This document shows, piece after piece, positions 44,742 to 54,061 of a stretch of 64,000 nt of DNA. Origin of the DNA: Clostridium jeddahitimonense (GTDB taxonomy: Bacteria > Bacillota > Clostridia > Clostridiales > Clostridiaceae); the NCBI GenBank assembly GCA_000753455.2, contig LM994670.1, forward strand, positions 1,573,874-1,637,873, given 5' to 3'. Both the position numbers and the translations under genes were made by a program. Positions within the stretch are counted from its first letter, which is position 1, and every line of letters starts with the position of its first letter. Under the pieces are notes generated by a model. That model searched no databases, had not been told where the DNA came from, and saw only the letters and a list, made by a program, of their open reading frames with translations.

Positions 44742-46103
44742 GTGAATAATGATTTTGATAAAAAACTAAGAGAAATGGCTCAACAGTCAAAGGTAAAAGA
44801 ATCAGAAGAGTTAAGAGATAAAATTAAGATTACTTGTGATAATTTAGAGCATAAAAGAAGAGGTTATAAAAAATATCTAAGTACAGCTGCTGTATTCATT
44901 GGAGTATTTGTAGTAATAGGAGTTTATTTACCTACGTATGCTAATGATACACCTATAGTAAAGAAGGTAATTGAGTTTCTAAATGGAAAGAATAATGTTG
45001 TTAATGAAACTTACATTGAAAATAGTAAAGAGGATAAAAGTGTAATAAAATTAGATGGGTATACAATAAATATAGAAAATTTATATTATGATAGAAATGA
45101 GTTAAGTATCTTTTATAAAGTTAAAAGCGAAAAGCCTTTTGATAAAAGCAAAAAATATGATATAGCAATGGAATTGAAGAAAGATGATGAAATTATTCTT
45201 CAGTTAGGATCGCCTACTTTTGAATTTTTAGATGATTATACAATGATGGTAATGGCAACAGTAACATTGACAACAGAAGATTCTATGGAGTTACCAGAGA
45301 TTTTAAATGTTAAATTATCTATAAGAGATATAACTATTTGGGATAATACTGTAGGAAATTATAGTTTTGAGATGATAGAAGTGAACTCGGATCCAATAGA
45401 GATTTCATTAGATAGTAGAGAGATAGAAGTTCTAACTAAAGAGTTGAATAAAGAAATATATATTGATGGAGGATATGCTAAATATATTAAAAGTATAATA
45501 TCACCAACAAGAATTAATTTAGAGCTTTCAAGAATGGGAGGAGATCCATTTACTGATTATATTATTGGAGAACACATATGGGATTCTAAAAAAGGTGCAT
45601 TAACAGAATTGTTTAATTTAGGTGGAGGCTATGATAATCAAGGTGATGAATACGTGATTGTTAGAACATTTGAAGCTCCAAGTGAAGATGGAGAAGTGCT
45701 ATTAGTACCATATATATATACATCAGGACCTTATGGAATTGGCGGAGAAGGTAGAGCCACCCTTAAAGAGTATAAGTTTAAAGAAGGAGAGACTTTAGAC
45801 TTAGGGCAATATGGCACTATGGAGATTGAAAAGATAGAATATAAAGAAAATGAAACCATAATGACTATTAAAACAACAGGCATTATATGCTTTGAACCAT
45901 TTATAAATGCACAGTTATATGATCAAGATAATAAGTGGTATATGCCTACTGCTGTTATGAATAGGGAAGTTTATGGATTTTTAGATATGAAAGCAGATTA
46001 TGTGTTTGAAAAAATGGATAGTGAGAAAGAATACTCATTAAAGCTTATGGAACCAAGCCGTATTGAGGTGGTTGAGGAAGAAATAATTAACTTGAGAAAT
46101 TAG
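44742..46103 (+). CDS. DUF4179-type membrane-anchored anti-sigma factor
   Basis: 453 aa. Residues 1-45 form the cytoplasmic sigma-binding part, followed by one membrane helix (YLSTAAVFIGVFVVIGVYLP). A large extracellular region carries the DUF4179 domain (about 60-150) and a second beta-rich domain. GTG start with GAGGTGAT. Together with the preceding ECF sigma factor it forms a signal-transduction pair. The extracellular ligand is unknown. Confidence 0.85.
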   Translation: MNNDFDKKLREMAQQSKVKESEELRDKIKITCDNLEHKRRGYKKYLSTAAVFIGVFVVIGVYLPTYANDTPIVKKVIEFLNGKNNVVNETYIENSKEDKSVIKLDGYTINIENLYYDRNELSIFYKVKSEKPFDKSKKYDIAMELKKDDEIILQLGSPTFEFLDDYTMMVMATVTLTTEDSMELPEILNVKLSIRDITIWDNTVGNYSFEMIEVNSDPIEISLDSREIEVLTKELNKEIYIDGGYAKYIKSIISPTRINLELSRMGGDPFTDYIIGEHIWDSKKGALTELFNLGGGYDNQGDEYVIVRTFEAPSEDGEVLLVPYIYTSGPYGIGGEGRATLKEYKFKEGETLDLGQYGTMEIEKIEYKENETIMTIKTTGIICFEPFINAQLYDQDNKWYMPTAVMNREVYGFLDMKADYVFEKMDSEKEYSLKLMEPSRIEVVEEEIINLRN

Positions 46104-46113
46104 ATATTATAGT

Positions 46114-46147
46114 AAAATCACATGTTGAATTACATGTGATTTTATTT
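46114..46147 (+). terminator. Terminator after the sigma/anti-sigma operon
   Basis: AAAATCACATGT, loop TGAATT, ACATGTGATTTT is a twelve-base perfect stem followed by a short T-rich run. Confidence 0.88.
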
Positions 46148-46252
46148 ATTAATTTACAAATAAAATAAATAGATAATGAAATTAAGTTATACAATATAGT
46201 AAAATAATATTAAATAGTTAGGTAATATTTAGATTGAATAGGAGGAATAGAA

Positions 46253-46720
46253 TTGATAACTATAGAAAAGAAATTGAATGTTTTGATAAAGGTTGCAGAG
46301 TTATTGAATAAAAATAATATTAATTGGGCTATAGGGGCATCATTACTTTTGTATTTTAAAGGAATTGCTGAAGAATTTCATGATATTGATATTATGGTTG
46401 ATGAAAGTGAGGTAGAGATTGTGAAGAAAATACTTTTATCACTTGGTACATTACAACCTGAAAATCCTAATATGAAATATAAAACAAATCATTTTTTAGA
46501 ATTTAAAATTGATGATGTAGATTTTGATGTTATGGCTGGGTTTGTTATTGTAAAGGATAATAAAGAATATTATTTTCCGCTTCAGAAGAAGAGCATTAAA
46601 GATTATATCAGTATAGACAGTGTTACCATTCCTTTGCAGTCAATCGAAGAATGGCGTACTTATTATGAACTAATGGGACGAGCTGAAAAAGTAAAAATGA
46701 TTAATGAGGCGATAAGTTAA
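46253..46720 (+). CDS. Nucleotidyltransferase-fold protein
   Basis: 155 aa. INWAIGASLLLYFKG followed by HDIDIMVDE matches the G-[GS]-x-hydrophobic loop and the D-x-D metal pair of the DNA polymerase beta superfamily. VDFDVMAGF near residue 90 supplies the third Asp. Such small proteins include antitoxin MNT, aminoglycoside nucleotidyltransferases and uncharacterised forms. No HEPN partner is beside it. TTG start with AGGAGGAAT. Function open. Confidence 0.75.
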   Translation: MITIEKKLNVLIKVAELLNKNNINWAIGASLLLYFKGIAEEFHDIDIMVDESEVEIVKKILLSLGTLQPENPNMKYKTNHFLEFKIDDVDFDVMAGFVIVKDNKEYYFPLQKKSIKDYISIDSVTIPLQSIEEWRTYYELMGRAEKVKMINEAIS

Positions 46721-46770
46721 TAATAAATAATAACTGTAAAGTATTAAGTGGTTAAGGGTGGAGAGATAAA

Positions 46771-47580
46771 ATGAGAGAGAAAGAATTTAATAAAATAAAA
46801 TCAAAACTAGATTCTTTTAAATTTACATCTATGGAATATATGGACTATGAAGATGTAAGTGGTTATGAAATAGAAGTAGAAAACGAAAATATTATTATGA
46901 TATACGGATATAATCGTGAAGCGAAGATTAATGAGTATCATTGGGCAACAAGTAGGGGTGAATACTTAATAGAATATTTAAAAGAGAAAAAAGACTTCTT
47001 AATAACATTTATACCAAATGAATGGGTTCCAAATCTTGAAAAAGTAGGCTTTGTAATTCGTAATGCTTGGCATGATTATTTTATAAATAATCTTGATGAG
47101 ATAAAGTGTTTAGGGGGTTATGATTTTTTAGCAGCTGATAGATGTGAGGAAGCATCTAAGGTAACGATTATGTGTAAAAATCAAAGTAGAGGTTTTACAG
47201 GACAAACAGTTAAATGGATGGAGGAGTGGATAAATAATACTGAATTATCAGGTGTTGGGACTGGAACAAGAAATAATGCAATATTAATTGAAAGAAATTC
47301 AGATGATCAGATAATTGGTATTATATGTGTAGCAACATATGCTCATGAAAGTGAAAAAGGTCCTATAGTTTGGATTAGAGAAGTTGCTGTTAATCCTTCT
47401 TACCAAAATAAAGGAATCGGAAGGAAACTGGTTCTACAGGCACTTTCTTATGGTAAAAAATATAATGCAACAAGAGCTTTCCTTGCAGCTGATGAATGTA
47501 ATTTATCTGGAATTCATCTTTATACAAGTATTGGATTTATACCAAGTGATGAAGAAAGTCAAATAGATATGTTAAAGTAG
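46771..47580 (+). CDS. GNAT-family acetyltransferase with N-terminal extra domain
   Basis: 269 aa. The first 115 residues form a separate alpha/beta domain. The C-terminal GNAT has IREVAVNPSYQNKGIGRKL (CoA motif Q-N-K-G-I-G) near residue 210 and NLSGIHLYTSIGF near 250. Probably acetylates an amine on a small molecule or protein. Substrate unknown. RBS GGTGGAGAG. Part of a run of stand-alone accessory genes. Confidence 0.8.
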   Translation: MREKEFNKIKSKLDSFKFTSMEYMDYEDVSGYEIEVENENIIMIYGYNREAKINEYHWATSRGEYLIEYLKEKKDFLITFIPNEWVPNLEKVGFVIRNAWHDYFINNLDEIKCLGGYDFLAADRCEEASKVTIMCKNQSRGFTGQTVKWMEEWINNTELSGVGTGTRNNAILIERNSDDQIIGIICVATYAHESEKGPIVWIREVAVNPSYQNKGIGRKLVLQALSYGKKYNATRAFLAADECNLSGIHLYTSIGFIPSDEESQIDMLK

Positions 47581-47603
47581 AGAAATTTACAGAGGGGAGG
47601 TAT

Positions 47604-47948
47604 ATGAAAAACCAATAGTTATTAAGTCAATCATCGCTAGAATATATATTACTTGATTATCCATTTGCATATAAAAATGAAAGAGCTAAACAATATATTG
47701 ACTATGCAATATTCATTGATACTCCATTAGATGTTGCTATGGCAAGACGAATCATAAGAAATATGTCAAATAAAAATGTTGATTTGCTGAAAGATGATTT
47801 GAATTATTACCTATCTAAAGGGAGAGTAGCTTATTTAGAAATGATAAAAACAATAAAGCCAAATTCTGATTTTATCATTGATGGTAATTTAAGTACGCAT
47901 GATATTGTAAGTAAAATTATAAAAAAGATTAAAGTATTAAGGGAATAA
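47604..47948 (+). pseudogene. 5'-truncated nucleoside-kinase-like gene remnant
   Basis: After RBS GGGGAGG the frame reads MKNQ then TAG (47616-47618) and continues in frame with YILLDYPFAYKNERAKQYID, then FIDTPLDVAMARRIIRNM and IIDGNLSTHDIVSKII. This is the C-terminal half of a uridine-kinase-like P-loop protein. The Walker A half is missing. The in-frame ATG at 47739 could allow a 69-aa fragment, but it would lack the nucleotide site. Confidence 0.8.
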
Positions 47949-48034
47949 GCTTAAACTTTAATTAAACAAATAAATAGAAATACAAAATATGTACTATAAT
48001 TACTGTATAGTGGAGAATTGATAAGGAGAATAAT

Positions 48035-48559
48035 ATGGTTTTACTAGTAATTGATACGCAAAAGTTAATAACAAATGAGAAATTATATGAATTTGATAAG
48101 TTTGTATTCAATGTTAAAGAAATAATAAATAAAGCTAGGCAAAATAATATTGAAGTAATATATGTACGGCATGATGACGGAATGGATAGCGACTTAACAA
48201 AAGGAACTGATGGATTTGAAATATATGAAGAGTTTCGACCAATTAACGGAGAAAAAATATTTGATAAGAATGTAAATAGTACCTTTAAAGGGACGGGATT
48301 ATTAGAATATTTAAGAAAAAAAGATGAAGATGAAATAATTATTGTAGGTCTTCAAACAGACTATTGTATTGATGCTACTATAAAATGTGGGTTTGAACAT
48401 GGATTTAATATTATTATCCCAGCATATGCAAATACAACAGTTGATAATAAATTTATGTCATCAGAAAATAGTTATAAATACTACAATGAATTTATATGGA
48501 AAGGCAGATATGCAGAGTGTATCTCGTTAGGGGAAGTAATTGAAATAATGAATAAGTAA
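48035..48559 (+). CDS. Isochorismatase-family cysteine hydrolase
   Basis: 174 aa. Catalytic triad visible: Asp7 in LVIDTQK, Lys78 in FDKNVNSTF and Cys111 in QTDYCIDAT. Family members hydrolyse nicotinamide, N-carbamoyl or ureido compounds and similar amides. The Cys form suggests amidase rather than true isochorismatase. RBS AAGGAG. Substrate unknown, no operon partner. Confidence 0.88.
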   Translation: MVLLVIDTQKLITNEKLYEFDKFVFNVKEIINKARQNNIEVIYVRHDDGMDSDLTKGTDGFEIYEEFRPINGEKIFDKNVNSTFKGTGLLEYLRKKDEDEIIIVGLQTDYCIDATIKCGFEHGFNIIIPAYANTTVDNKFMSSENSYKYYNEFIWKGRYAECISLGEVIEIMNK

Positions 48560-48614
48560 AAATTCGAGTTTTAGAAGTGGTAGGAAGATAAAAATTTGTA
48601 AGGGAGGTTAAATA

Positions 48615-49046
48615 ATGAATAAAATTACATGTATATGTTTAGGTGTAAGAAACATGGAAGAAGCTATAAAATTTTATAGAGATGGACTTGGGTTTGAAAC
48701 AGATGAAAAAAGTAATAATCCAGCAGTAATATTTTTTAATACTTTTGGAACAAAATTTGAACTTTATCCATTAGATTTATTGGCAAAGGATATTAGCGAA
48801 GAAAATACTCCACAGATTTCTAATGGATTTGCTGGAATTACATTAGCTTATAATGTAGAGCATAAAGAAGAGGTTGATAAGGTTATAGAGCTAGTTAGAA
48901 GCGCCGGTGGTAAAATAGTTAAGGAACCACAGGATGTATTTTGGGGAGGATATCATGCATATTTTGCTGATTTAGATGGCTATTATTGGGAAGTAGCTTG
49001 GGGACCAAACTTTAAATATGATGATCAAGGTATGCTTGTATTTTAA
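48615..49046 (+). CDS. VOC-family (glyoxalase/bleomycin resistance) protein
   Basis: 143 aa with paired beta-alpha-beta-beta-beta modules: ICLGVRNMEEAIKFYRDGLG at the start and YHAYFADLDGYYWEVAWGP at the end, including the metal-site Glu in YWEVAW. Members isomerise, cleave or merely bind small molecules, for example to give antibiotic resistance. RBS GGGAGG. Function not specified by context. Confidence 0.85.
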   Translation: MNKITCICLGVRNMEEAIKFYRDGLGFETDEKSNNPAVIFFNTFGTKFELYPLDLLAKDISEENTPQISNGFAGITLAYNVEHKEEVDKVIELVRSAGGKIVKEPQDVFWGGYHAYFADLDGYYWEVAWGPNFKYDDQGMLVF

Positions 49047-49169
49047 TCTACGGATACCTATAAATACTAGAGTAATTTATGAATTGGGAAAACGATTAAT
49101 TGACATGGTGTATTTAAAAAAGAACTTAAGGTATAGATGAGTTATATAAAAATTTAGGGGGATAAGATT

Positions 49170-49427
49170 ATGAAGTTTATAGAAAATAAACCAGAAAAAA
49201 TAGTTAAGGGTATATTTGTTGGAGGTATAGTATATTTTATCGGAAATGTATTAATGTACTTAGCAACACTTTCAACAGCGTCTTCAGAAATAGGTCATAA
49301 GATAACAATTGGAATATTTTATTTAGCAACTTTTTGTAAACCTGTAGGAATATTAGTGATTTTTAAGTTTTTATGTGATGTTATATATAAGATATTAAAA
49401 ACACTTGATAGTTATAATAATAAATAA
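49170..49427 (+). CDS. Small membrane protein, 85 aa
   Basis: Charged head (MKFIENKPEKIVKG) then two hydrophobic helices (IFVGGIVYFIGNVLMYLATL and IFYLATFCKPVGILVIFKFL). RBS AGGGGGG. No family recognised. Stands alone between the VOC gene and a HIT remnant. Confidence 0.6.
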   Translation: MKFIENKPEKIVKGIFVGGIVYFIGNVLMYLATLSTASSEIGHKITIGIFYLATFCKPVGILVIFKFLCDVIYKILKTLDSYNNK

Positions 49428-49464
49428 TTTTAAGTTTAAGGAATTTATATATTGGAGGAGTTAT

Positions 49465-49667
49465 ATGGGCTGCTTAATTTGTGAAAGAATTGAAATGATT
49501 AAGGATGGTAAAAATCCATACTTTGTTATGGAATTAGAAACAGGATATGTAGTGATGGGAGATCATCAACATTTTATGATGGCAAAGCTGATTTTGTATT
49601 AAACTGGTAGCAGGATGAAGAAACAATTAAAGGCTATTGATATAGTTTAGTACTAAATAAGATATAG
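49465..49667 (+). pseudogene. HIT-protein 5' fragment joined to an unrelated 3' fragment
   Basis: A strong RBS (GGAGGAG) and ATG open MGCLICERIEMIKDGKNPYF up to VVMGDHQHF, the first 40 residues of a HIT-family nucleotide hydrolase. The rest, including the H-x-H-x-H site, is missing and the frame stops at 49602. In the next frame YDGKADFVLNW and QDEETIKGY read on with two stops, resembling the tail of another gene. I read this as a deletion junction. Confidence 0.75.
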
Positions 49668-49684
49668 AATTTAAAGGGGGTACT

Positions 49685-50212
49685 ATGGAAGACAAGATCT
49701 GTTTTTATGTACCTAAGATTGAAGAATTAGTATATCGGCAGAAAATAATGAGTGATCCAGATACTATGAATTATAATAAGGGATATGATATTTTCTTTCA
49801 TGGATATCATAAGGATACTGGTTGTATAGACTTCCCAAGGGATAAATGGAGCAGGTGGTACTCATGTATGGTGAACAATAAACCAAATTCTTTTTATGCA
49901 TATATCACAAGGAAAGAAGATAATGAGTTTATTGGAGAAGTGAATATTCATTGGAATAATGATAAGAAGTGGTATGAAATAGGGATTGTAATTGAAGGGA
50001 AATATCGCGGAATGGGATATTCAGTAGAGGCATTAAGGAAATTAATTAATATTGCCTTTGAGGAATATGATGCAACAGCAGTTCATAATTCATTTGAGAT
50101 TACTAGACAAGCTGCTATAGCAATCCATAAGAAAGTTGGTTTTAAGATAATTAATGAAGTTAATGGAATTATTGATTTGTTAATTAGCAATTATAAGTTG
50201 AATAAAAAATAG
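49685..50212 (+). CDS. GNAT-family acetyltransferase (RimJ/RimL-like)
   Basis: 175 aa. EFIGEVNIHWNNDKKWYEIG then IEGKYRGMGYSVEALRKLI (R-G-M-G-Y CoA loop) near residue 105 and AIAIHKKVGFKI fit the RimJ/RimL branch. RBS AAAGGGGG four bases before the ATG. Substrate unknown. Confidence 0.85.
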   Translation: MEDKICFYVPKIEELVYRQKIMSDPDTMNYNKGYDIFFHGYHKDTGCIDFPRDKWSRWYSCMVNNKPNSFYAYITRKEDNEFIGEVNIHWNNDKKWYEIGIVIEGKYRGMGYSVEALRKLINIAFEEYDATAVHNSFEITRQAAIAIHKKVGFKIINEVNGIIDLLISNYKLNKK

Positions 50213-50307
50213 TAAGTTTAATTTATTAAGTTGTTAAATATGAATTTGGAACTAAGGTAAAGTTTTGAGTAATTGTATTAATAGACTTAAAAGACAAGTG
50301 GTACTTT

Positions 50308-51009
50308 ATGAGAGAAAACATATTAATAATTGAGGATGATGAGGATATAAGTGAAATATTAAGTTTTTCACTTAAACAAGAAAGGTACAATGTTAAGGTG
50401 AATCCTAATGGATTAGAAGCAGAAGAAGAAATAACTACTTTTAAACCAGATTTAATATTATTAGATATTATGCTAAATGATACTGATGGTTTTAGCGTTT
50501 GTAGGAAAGTTGCTAAGTATAAAATTCCTATTATTATGCTTACTGCAAGGGGAGAAATAATGGACAAGATCCTAGGTCTTGAGCTTGGAGCTGATGATTA
50601 TATTACCAAGCCTTTTGATATAAGAGAGGTAATAGCGAGGATACGAGTTTCGCTTAGAAGACGTAGTGAGTTAATAGAATTACTAGAAGAGTCTGATAGT
50701 AATGCAATTACATATGGTAGATTAAAAGTAAATGAAGATTCTAGAATAGTCTTACTAAATAATGAAGAAGTTAAGCTAAAGCCCAAGGAGTTTGATTTAT
50801 TATTATTTTTATTAAAAAACAAAAATATGGTTCACTCAAGAGATAAGTTATTAGATTTAGTTTGGGGATATGATTTTAGTGGTGATACAAGAACTGTAGA
50901 TGTTCACATAACAAGACTTCGCCAAAAGATTCAAAGTGAAGTTAATATAGAAACAGTTTTTGGTATTGGATATATGTTAAAGGAGAATTATGTTAACGAT
51001 AAAGCATAA
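50308..51009 (+). CDS. OmpR-family response regulator
   Basis: 233 aa. Receiver domain with acidic pocket Glu9-Asp10-Asp11, phosphorylation site Asp53 (ILLDIML), MLTARGE and the lysine of TKPFD. The C-terminal winged helix has PKEFDLLLFLLKN and TVDVHITRLRQKI. Overlaps the histidine kinase gene by 20 bases. The DNA target is unknown. The lipoprotein and membrane gene downstream may belong to the same unit. Confidence 0.95.
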   Translation: MRENILIIEDDEDISEILSFSLKQERYNVKVNPNGLEAEEEITTFKPDLILLDIMLNDTDGFSVCRKVAKYKIPIIMLTARGEIMDKILGLELGADDYITKPFDIREVIARIRVSLRRRSELIELLEESDSNAITYGRLKVNEDSRIVLLNNEEVKLKPKEFDLLLFLLKNKNMVHSRDKLLDLVWGYDFSGDTRTVDVHITRLRQKIQSEVNIETVFGIGYMLKENYVNDKA

Positions 51010-52426
51010 GTTTGGAATTGTATTATCACTTATTTTTATAATATCGATAATAGTTTTTAATTCATTTATGGACAAGTTTTTCTATCAAAGATTTAAAATA
51101 TATGTTTCAGAAGATATGAAGGAAAATTATACAGTATCTTTCAAAAATCTAGAGGACTACATTTTAATAAATGATATAGAAAGAGATAGTATACTAGATG
51201 AAGATTTAATAGATAGCGTAATGAAGTTCATAGTAGATAGAGTTTATTGTCAAGGTGTCATATTTGATTTTGATGGTAAAGTTTTATCAACTGGTATCAC
51301 TAGTGAAAATGAAATAGATATTGAACTACTTACTAAGCTACCTAGTTCTTTTGAGCTAGCAATAGATAATAAAACTGTACTTGATATAGAAAAGAAAAAT
51401 GCTAAAGTATACGGAAAACTTAGTTATTGTATATATGGAAAAGATTATAAACCAATAGGAATCCTAGTATTAATAAAAGATTATAGTGGAGAGTATAACC
51501 GTAATATAGCAAATAAAAATTTAATTAATATTAGTGTAGCTATTTTATTTATTATTATATTTATAGCAGTATATCTTTTATCCTCAAGGATGATTAAGCC
51601 AATAGTTATCTTAAAGGATAAAGTTTCAGAAATATCAAAAGGGAGATATCCAGATAAACTGCCAGTAAAGTCTAAGGATGAAATAGGGGTACTAGTTCAG
51701 TCCTTCAACACAATGAGTGAAAAGTTAAGATTAAAGGATGAACAGGAAAAAGCTATTTTTAGAAATATAACACATGAATTGAAGACACCTTTAGCTAGTA
51801 TTTCAGGTTATGCACAGATTTTAAGAGATAATGAGGTTAAGGAAGAATTTAAAAATAAGGCCTTAAACAGAATTGTTTCAGAAAGTAACAGAATGCATGA
51901 ACTTGTAGTTACATTACTAAATATTTCAAAGCAAAGCAGTGATTTAGAGGAATATTCTTTTGAAAAAGTAAATATTAAGGAAATCATAGATGATAGTATT
52001 TCTATTAATTTACCAGAGATAAAAGGTAAAGGGTTAGAAATTATAGAAGAATATGATGATGCTATAGTTAATGGAAATAATCAGTATTTGACAATTCTAT
52101 TCAGAAATTTAATTAATAATGGAATTAAGTATTGTTATAAGAATACTAAGGTTGTTATTAATCTAAATAGTGAAGGTTCTGAAGTTATCTTCTCTATATT
52201 AACAGAGGGAAAAGAGATACCAGAAAATATGAGAGGAAAGGTATTTGACCCTTTTATTAAAGTTGAAAAAGGTGGCTTTTCATCAAAAACATCACATGGT
52301 TTAGGATTATACATATGTAAAAATATTGTTGAAGCGCATAATGGTTGTATTCAGCTTGAGGTTAATGATAATATTTCGGAATTTATTGTTAAGCTTCCTA
52401 GTTTTAACACTTTGGAAACAACTTAG
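50990..52426 (+). CDS. Sensor histidine kinase
   Basis: 478 aa. Two membrane helices (residues 8-27 and about 178-200) frame an extracellular sensor of about 150 residues. HAMP follows, then the HisKA box RNITHELKTPLASISGYA with the phospho-His near residue 263. The ATPase domain has the N-box RNLINNGIKYC and G2 box SHGLGLYICKNIV. Forms a two-component system with the overlapping response regulator. Not close to VanS in its sensor region as far as I can judge. Confidence 0.94.
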   Translation: MLTIKHKFGIVLSLIFIISIIVFNSFMDKFFYQRFKIYVSEDMKENYTVSFKNLEDYILINDIERDSILDEDLIDSVMKFIVDRVYCQGVIFDFDGKVLSTGITSENEIDIELLTKLPSSFELAIDNKTVLDIEKKNAKVYGKLSYCIYGKDYKPIGILVLIKDYSGEYNRNIANKNLINISVAILFIIIFIAVYLLSSRMIKPIVILKDKVSEISKGRYPDKLPVKSKDEIGVLVQSFNTMSEKLRLKDEQEKAIFRNITHELKTPLASISGYAQILRDNEVKEEFKNKALNRIVSESNRMHELVVTLLNISKQSSDLEEYSFEKVNIKEIIDDSISINLPEIKGKGLEIIEEYDDAIVNGNNQYLTILFRNLINNGIKYCYKNTKVVINLNSEGSEVIFSILTEGKEIPENMRGKVFDPFIKVEKGGFSSKTSHGLGLYICKNIVEAHNGCIQLEVNDNISEFIVKLPSFNTLETT

Positions 52427-52484
52427 AATTACTTTAACAATAATCCCTTACTAAAATATAGATATAAGAATTGGAGGGGTTAAT

Positions 52485-53741
52485 ATGAAAAGAAAATACT
52501 TAATAATAACAATGTTAATAGCTGCTACAGTATCATTTGTAGGATGCTTTGATAAAGATACTGAAGATGGCCATCAAGTGTTAGAGTCAATAGTTTTAGA
52601 TGATGATGCAAAGGCTACTGGAAGTAAAAATACTAAATTAGATATTGAAATGATTGCAAAAACAGAAGGCATTAGTGGACCGGATAACTCTTGGGGAAGT
52701 CTAATAAATGATAAGATAATATACTACACAATAGCGCCAGAAGAAGCGGGAAATACAAACCTTGCATTCCAAAGTTGGTATTTAGATTCTGTAAGAATTG
52801 GAGAGATTACAGATGATAAGGGTAAAGAGACAGGTCTAAATAAGATTAATTGGCAAGATAAAGAGTTTAATGGAATTGTATTTCAAGATTATACAAATTC
52901 AAGGGAGATAAGGGTTGTAAAAGATAATAAGGGTTATAAATTTAATTCAAAAGGTGAACTCGAAGAAATTGGGGTCTATGAAAAGTTTCTAGAAAAATAC
53001 GGTGAGGATAACAGGCAGTTTATATCTTACGTAGATGGGACTATAGACTTATATGGATTTGGATATGATGGAAATCCTAAAATAGTTTTACTTGATATTA
53101 TAAATAATGAAATATATGAAATTGATGTATATGCTTTTAATGATATACCTGATATAAATGATAGAGAATTAGTTATTTTAGGAATAGAAGATAGTAAGAT
53201 ATATGTATCTTTAGAAGCTATATCAACATCAACTTATATGAGAGATAATTCATCAATAATTGGATATATTGAAGATAATAAGTTTGCACCTATATTGTCT
53301 TCTGATATGGGGATAGATGTAAAAGTTATAGGTGGAGCAATATATTCAAATGGTAAAATTTTGTTTTCTGGATATGCTGAAGATAAAAATGGTATATGGA
53401 ATTATGATATAAATACTAAAAAGCTTGCTAAACAGATAGATGTAAGTGATGAATCATTATTTAATTTTAGTCTAAATCCAACTAAGGATAAAATAATTAT
53501 GACTGGAGGTAGTTATGAAGAGGAAAATAATAAATTTACAATGAATTTAACATCAATAAACGAAAATTTAGAGCTTTCAAATTTAACTTCTGTTGTATCC
53601 AGTAAAAATAAAAGTGGAATAAAAAGCTTAGCAGGATGGTCTGATGATGGAAATGAGTTTTATATATATACAAGCATGCAAAGATACAAGGATGTGATTG
53701 GACCAATGGAGACATCTTATGAGGTATATAAAATAAAATAA
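52485..53741 (+). CDS. Beta-propeller-like lipoprotein
   Basis: 418 aa. Signal peptide with lipobox FVGC (Cys21). The mature part consists of repeated beta-strand units ending in motifs such as GIWNYDINTKKL, SLNPTKDKIIMTGG and GWSDDGNEFYIYT, typical of TolB/WD-like propellers. It starts 59 bases after the kinase gene with an excellent RBS (GGAGGGG), so it may be the signal-binding partner or a target of the two-component system. Family not named. Confidence 0.7.
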   Translation: MKRKYLIITMLIAATVSFVGCFDKDTEDGHQVLESIVLDDDAKATGSKNTKLDIEMIAKTEGISGPDNSWGSLINDKIIYYTIAPEEAGNTNLAFQSWYLDSVRIGEITDDKGKETGLNKINWQDKEFNGIVFQDYTNSREIRVVKDNKGYKFNSKGELEEIGVYEKFLEKYGEDNRQFISYVDGTIDLYGFGYDGNPKIVLLDIINNEIYEIDVYAFNDIPDINDRELVILGIEDSKIYVSLEAISTSTYMRDNSSIIGYIEDNKFAPILSSDMGIDVKVIGGAIYSNGKILFSGYAEDKNGIWNYDINTKKLAKQIDVSDESLFNFSLNPTKDKIIMTGGSYEEENNKFTMNLTSINENLELSNLTSVVSSKNKSGIKSLAGWSDDGNEFYIYTSMQRYKDVIGPMETSYEVYKIK

Positions 53742-53756
53742 AAGTACGGAGGAGTT

Positions 53757-54029
53757 ATGAGAAAAATATGGAGATATAAGTTGTTTCAATGGATAGTATT
53801 TATTTTAATAGTATTATCATTAGGAACAGCAACAAGAAGATTGGATACATTACAATTTTTATTTGAAAATGGTAATTTAGCTATTGAAAATGAGGTTGTT
53901 CAACATTTAATAAAAGATATAAAGATTGTAAAAATAGTAGTTATTACACTATGGGGACTTGTATTTGGATTATATACAAATTTTATATATTCAATTAACA
54001 AGGAAATACCTAAAGAAACTACTACATAA
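53757..54029 (+). CDS. Small two-helix membrane protein
   Basis: 90 aa. Helices near residues 12-25 (WIVFILIVLSLGTA) and 57-75 (VVITLWGLVFGLYTNFI) with a polar loop between. RBS CGGAGGAG, 15 bases after the lipoprotein gene, so likely co-transcribed. Function unknown. Confidence 0.6.
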   Translation: MRKIWRYKLFQWIVFILIVLSLGTATRRLDTLQFLFENGNLAIENEVVQHLIKDIKIVKIVVITLWGLVFGLYTNFIYSINKEIPKETTT

Positions 54030-54061
54030 TTTTCTTTAATAAACTAATTGGAGGGATGAGA

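Noticed and set aside
46253..46720. Nucleotidyltransferase as half of a HEPN/MNT toxin-antitoxin system
   Set aside because: No HEPN gene lies on either side. The neighbours are a sigma/anti-sigma operon and a GNAT.
47384..47566. 60-residue frame inside the GNAT gene
   Set aside because: Overlaps the GNAT CoA-binding region in another frame. No RBS.
50308..52426. Response regulator/histidine kinase as the missing VanR/VanS
   Set aside because: It lies 42 kb from the van genes, neighbours an unrelated lipoprotein gene, and shows no VanRS-specific signature I can recognise.
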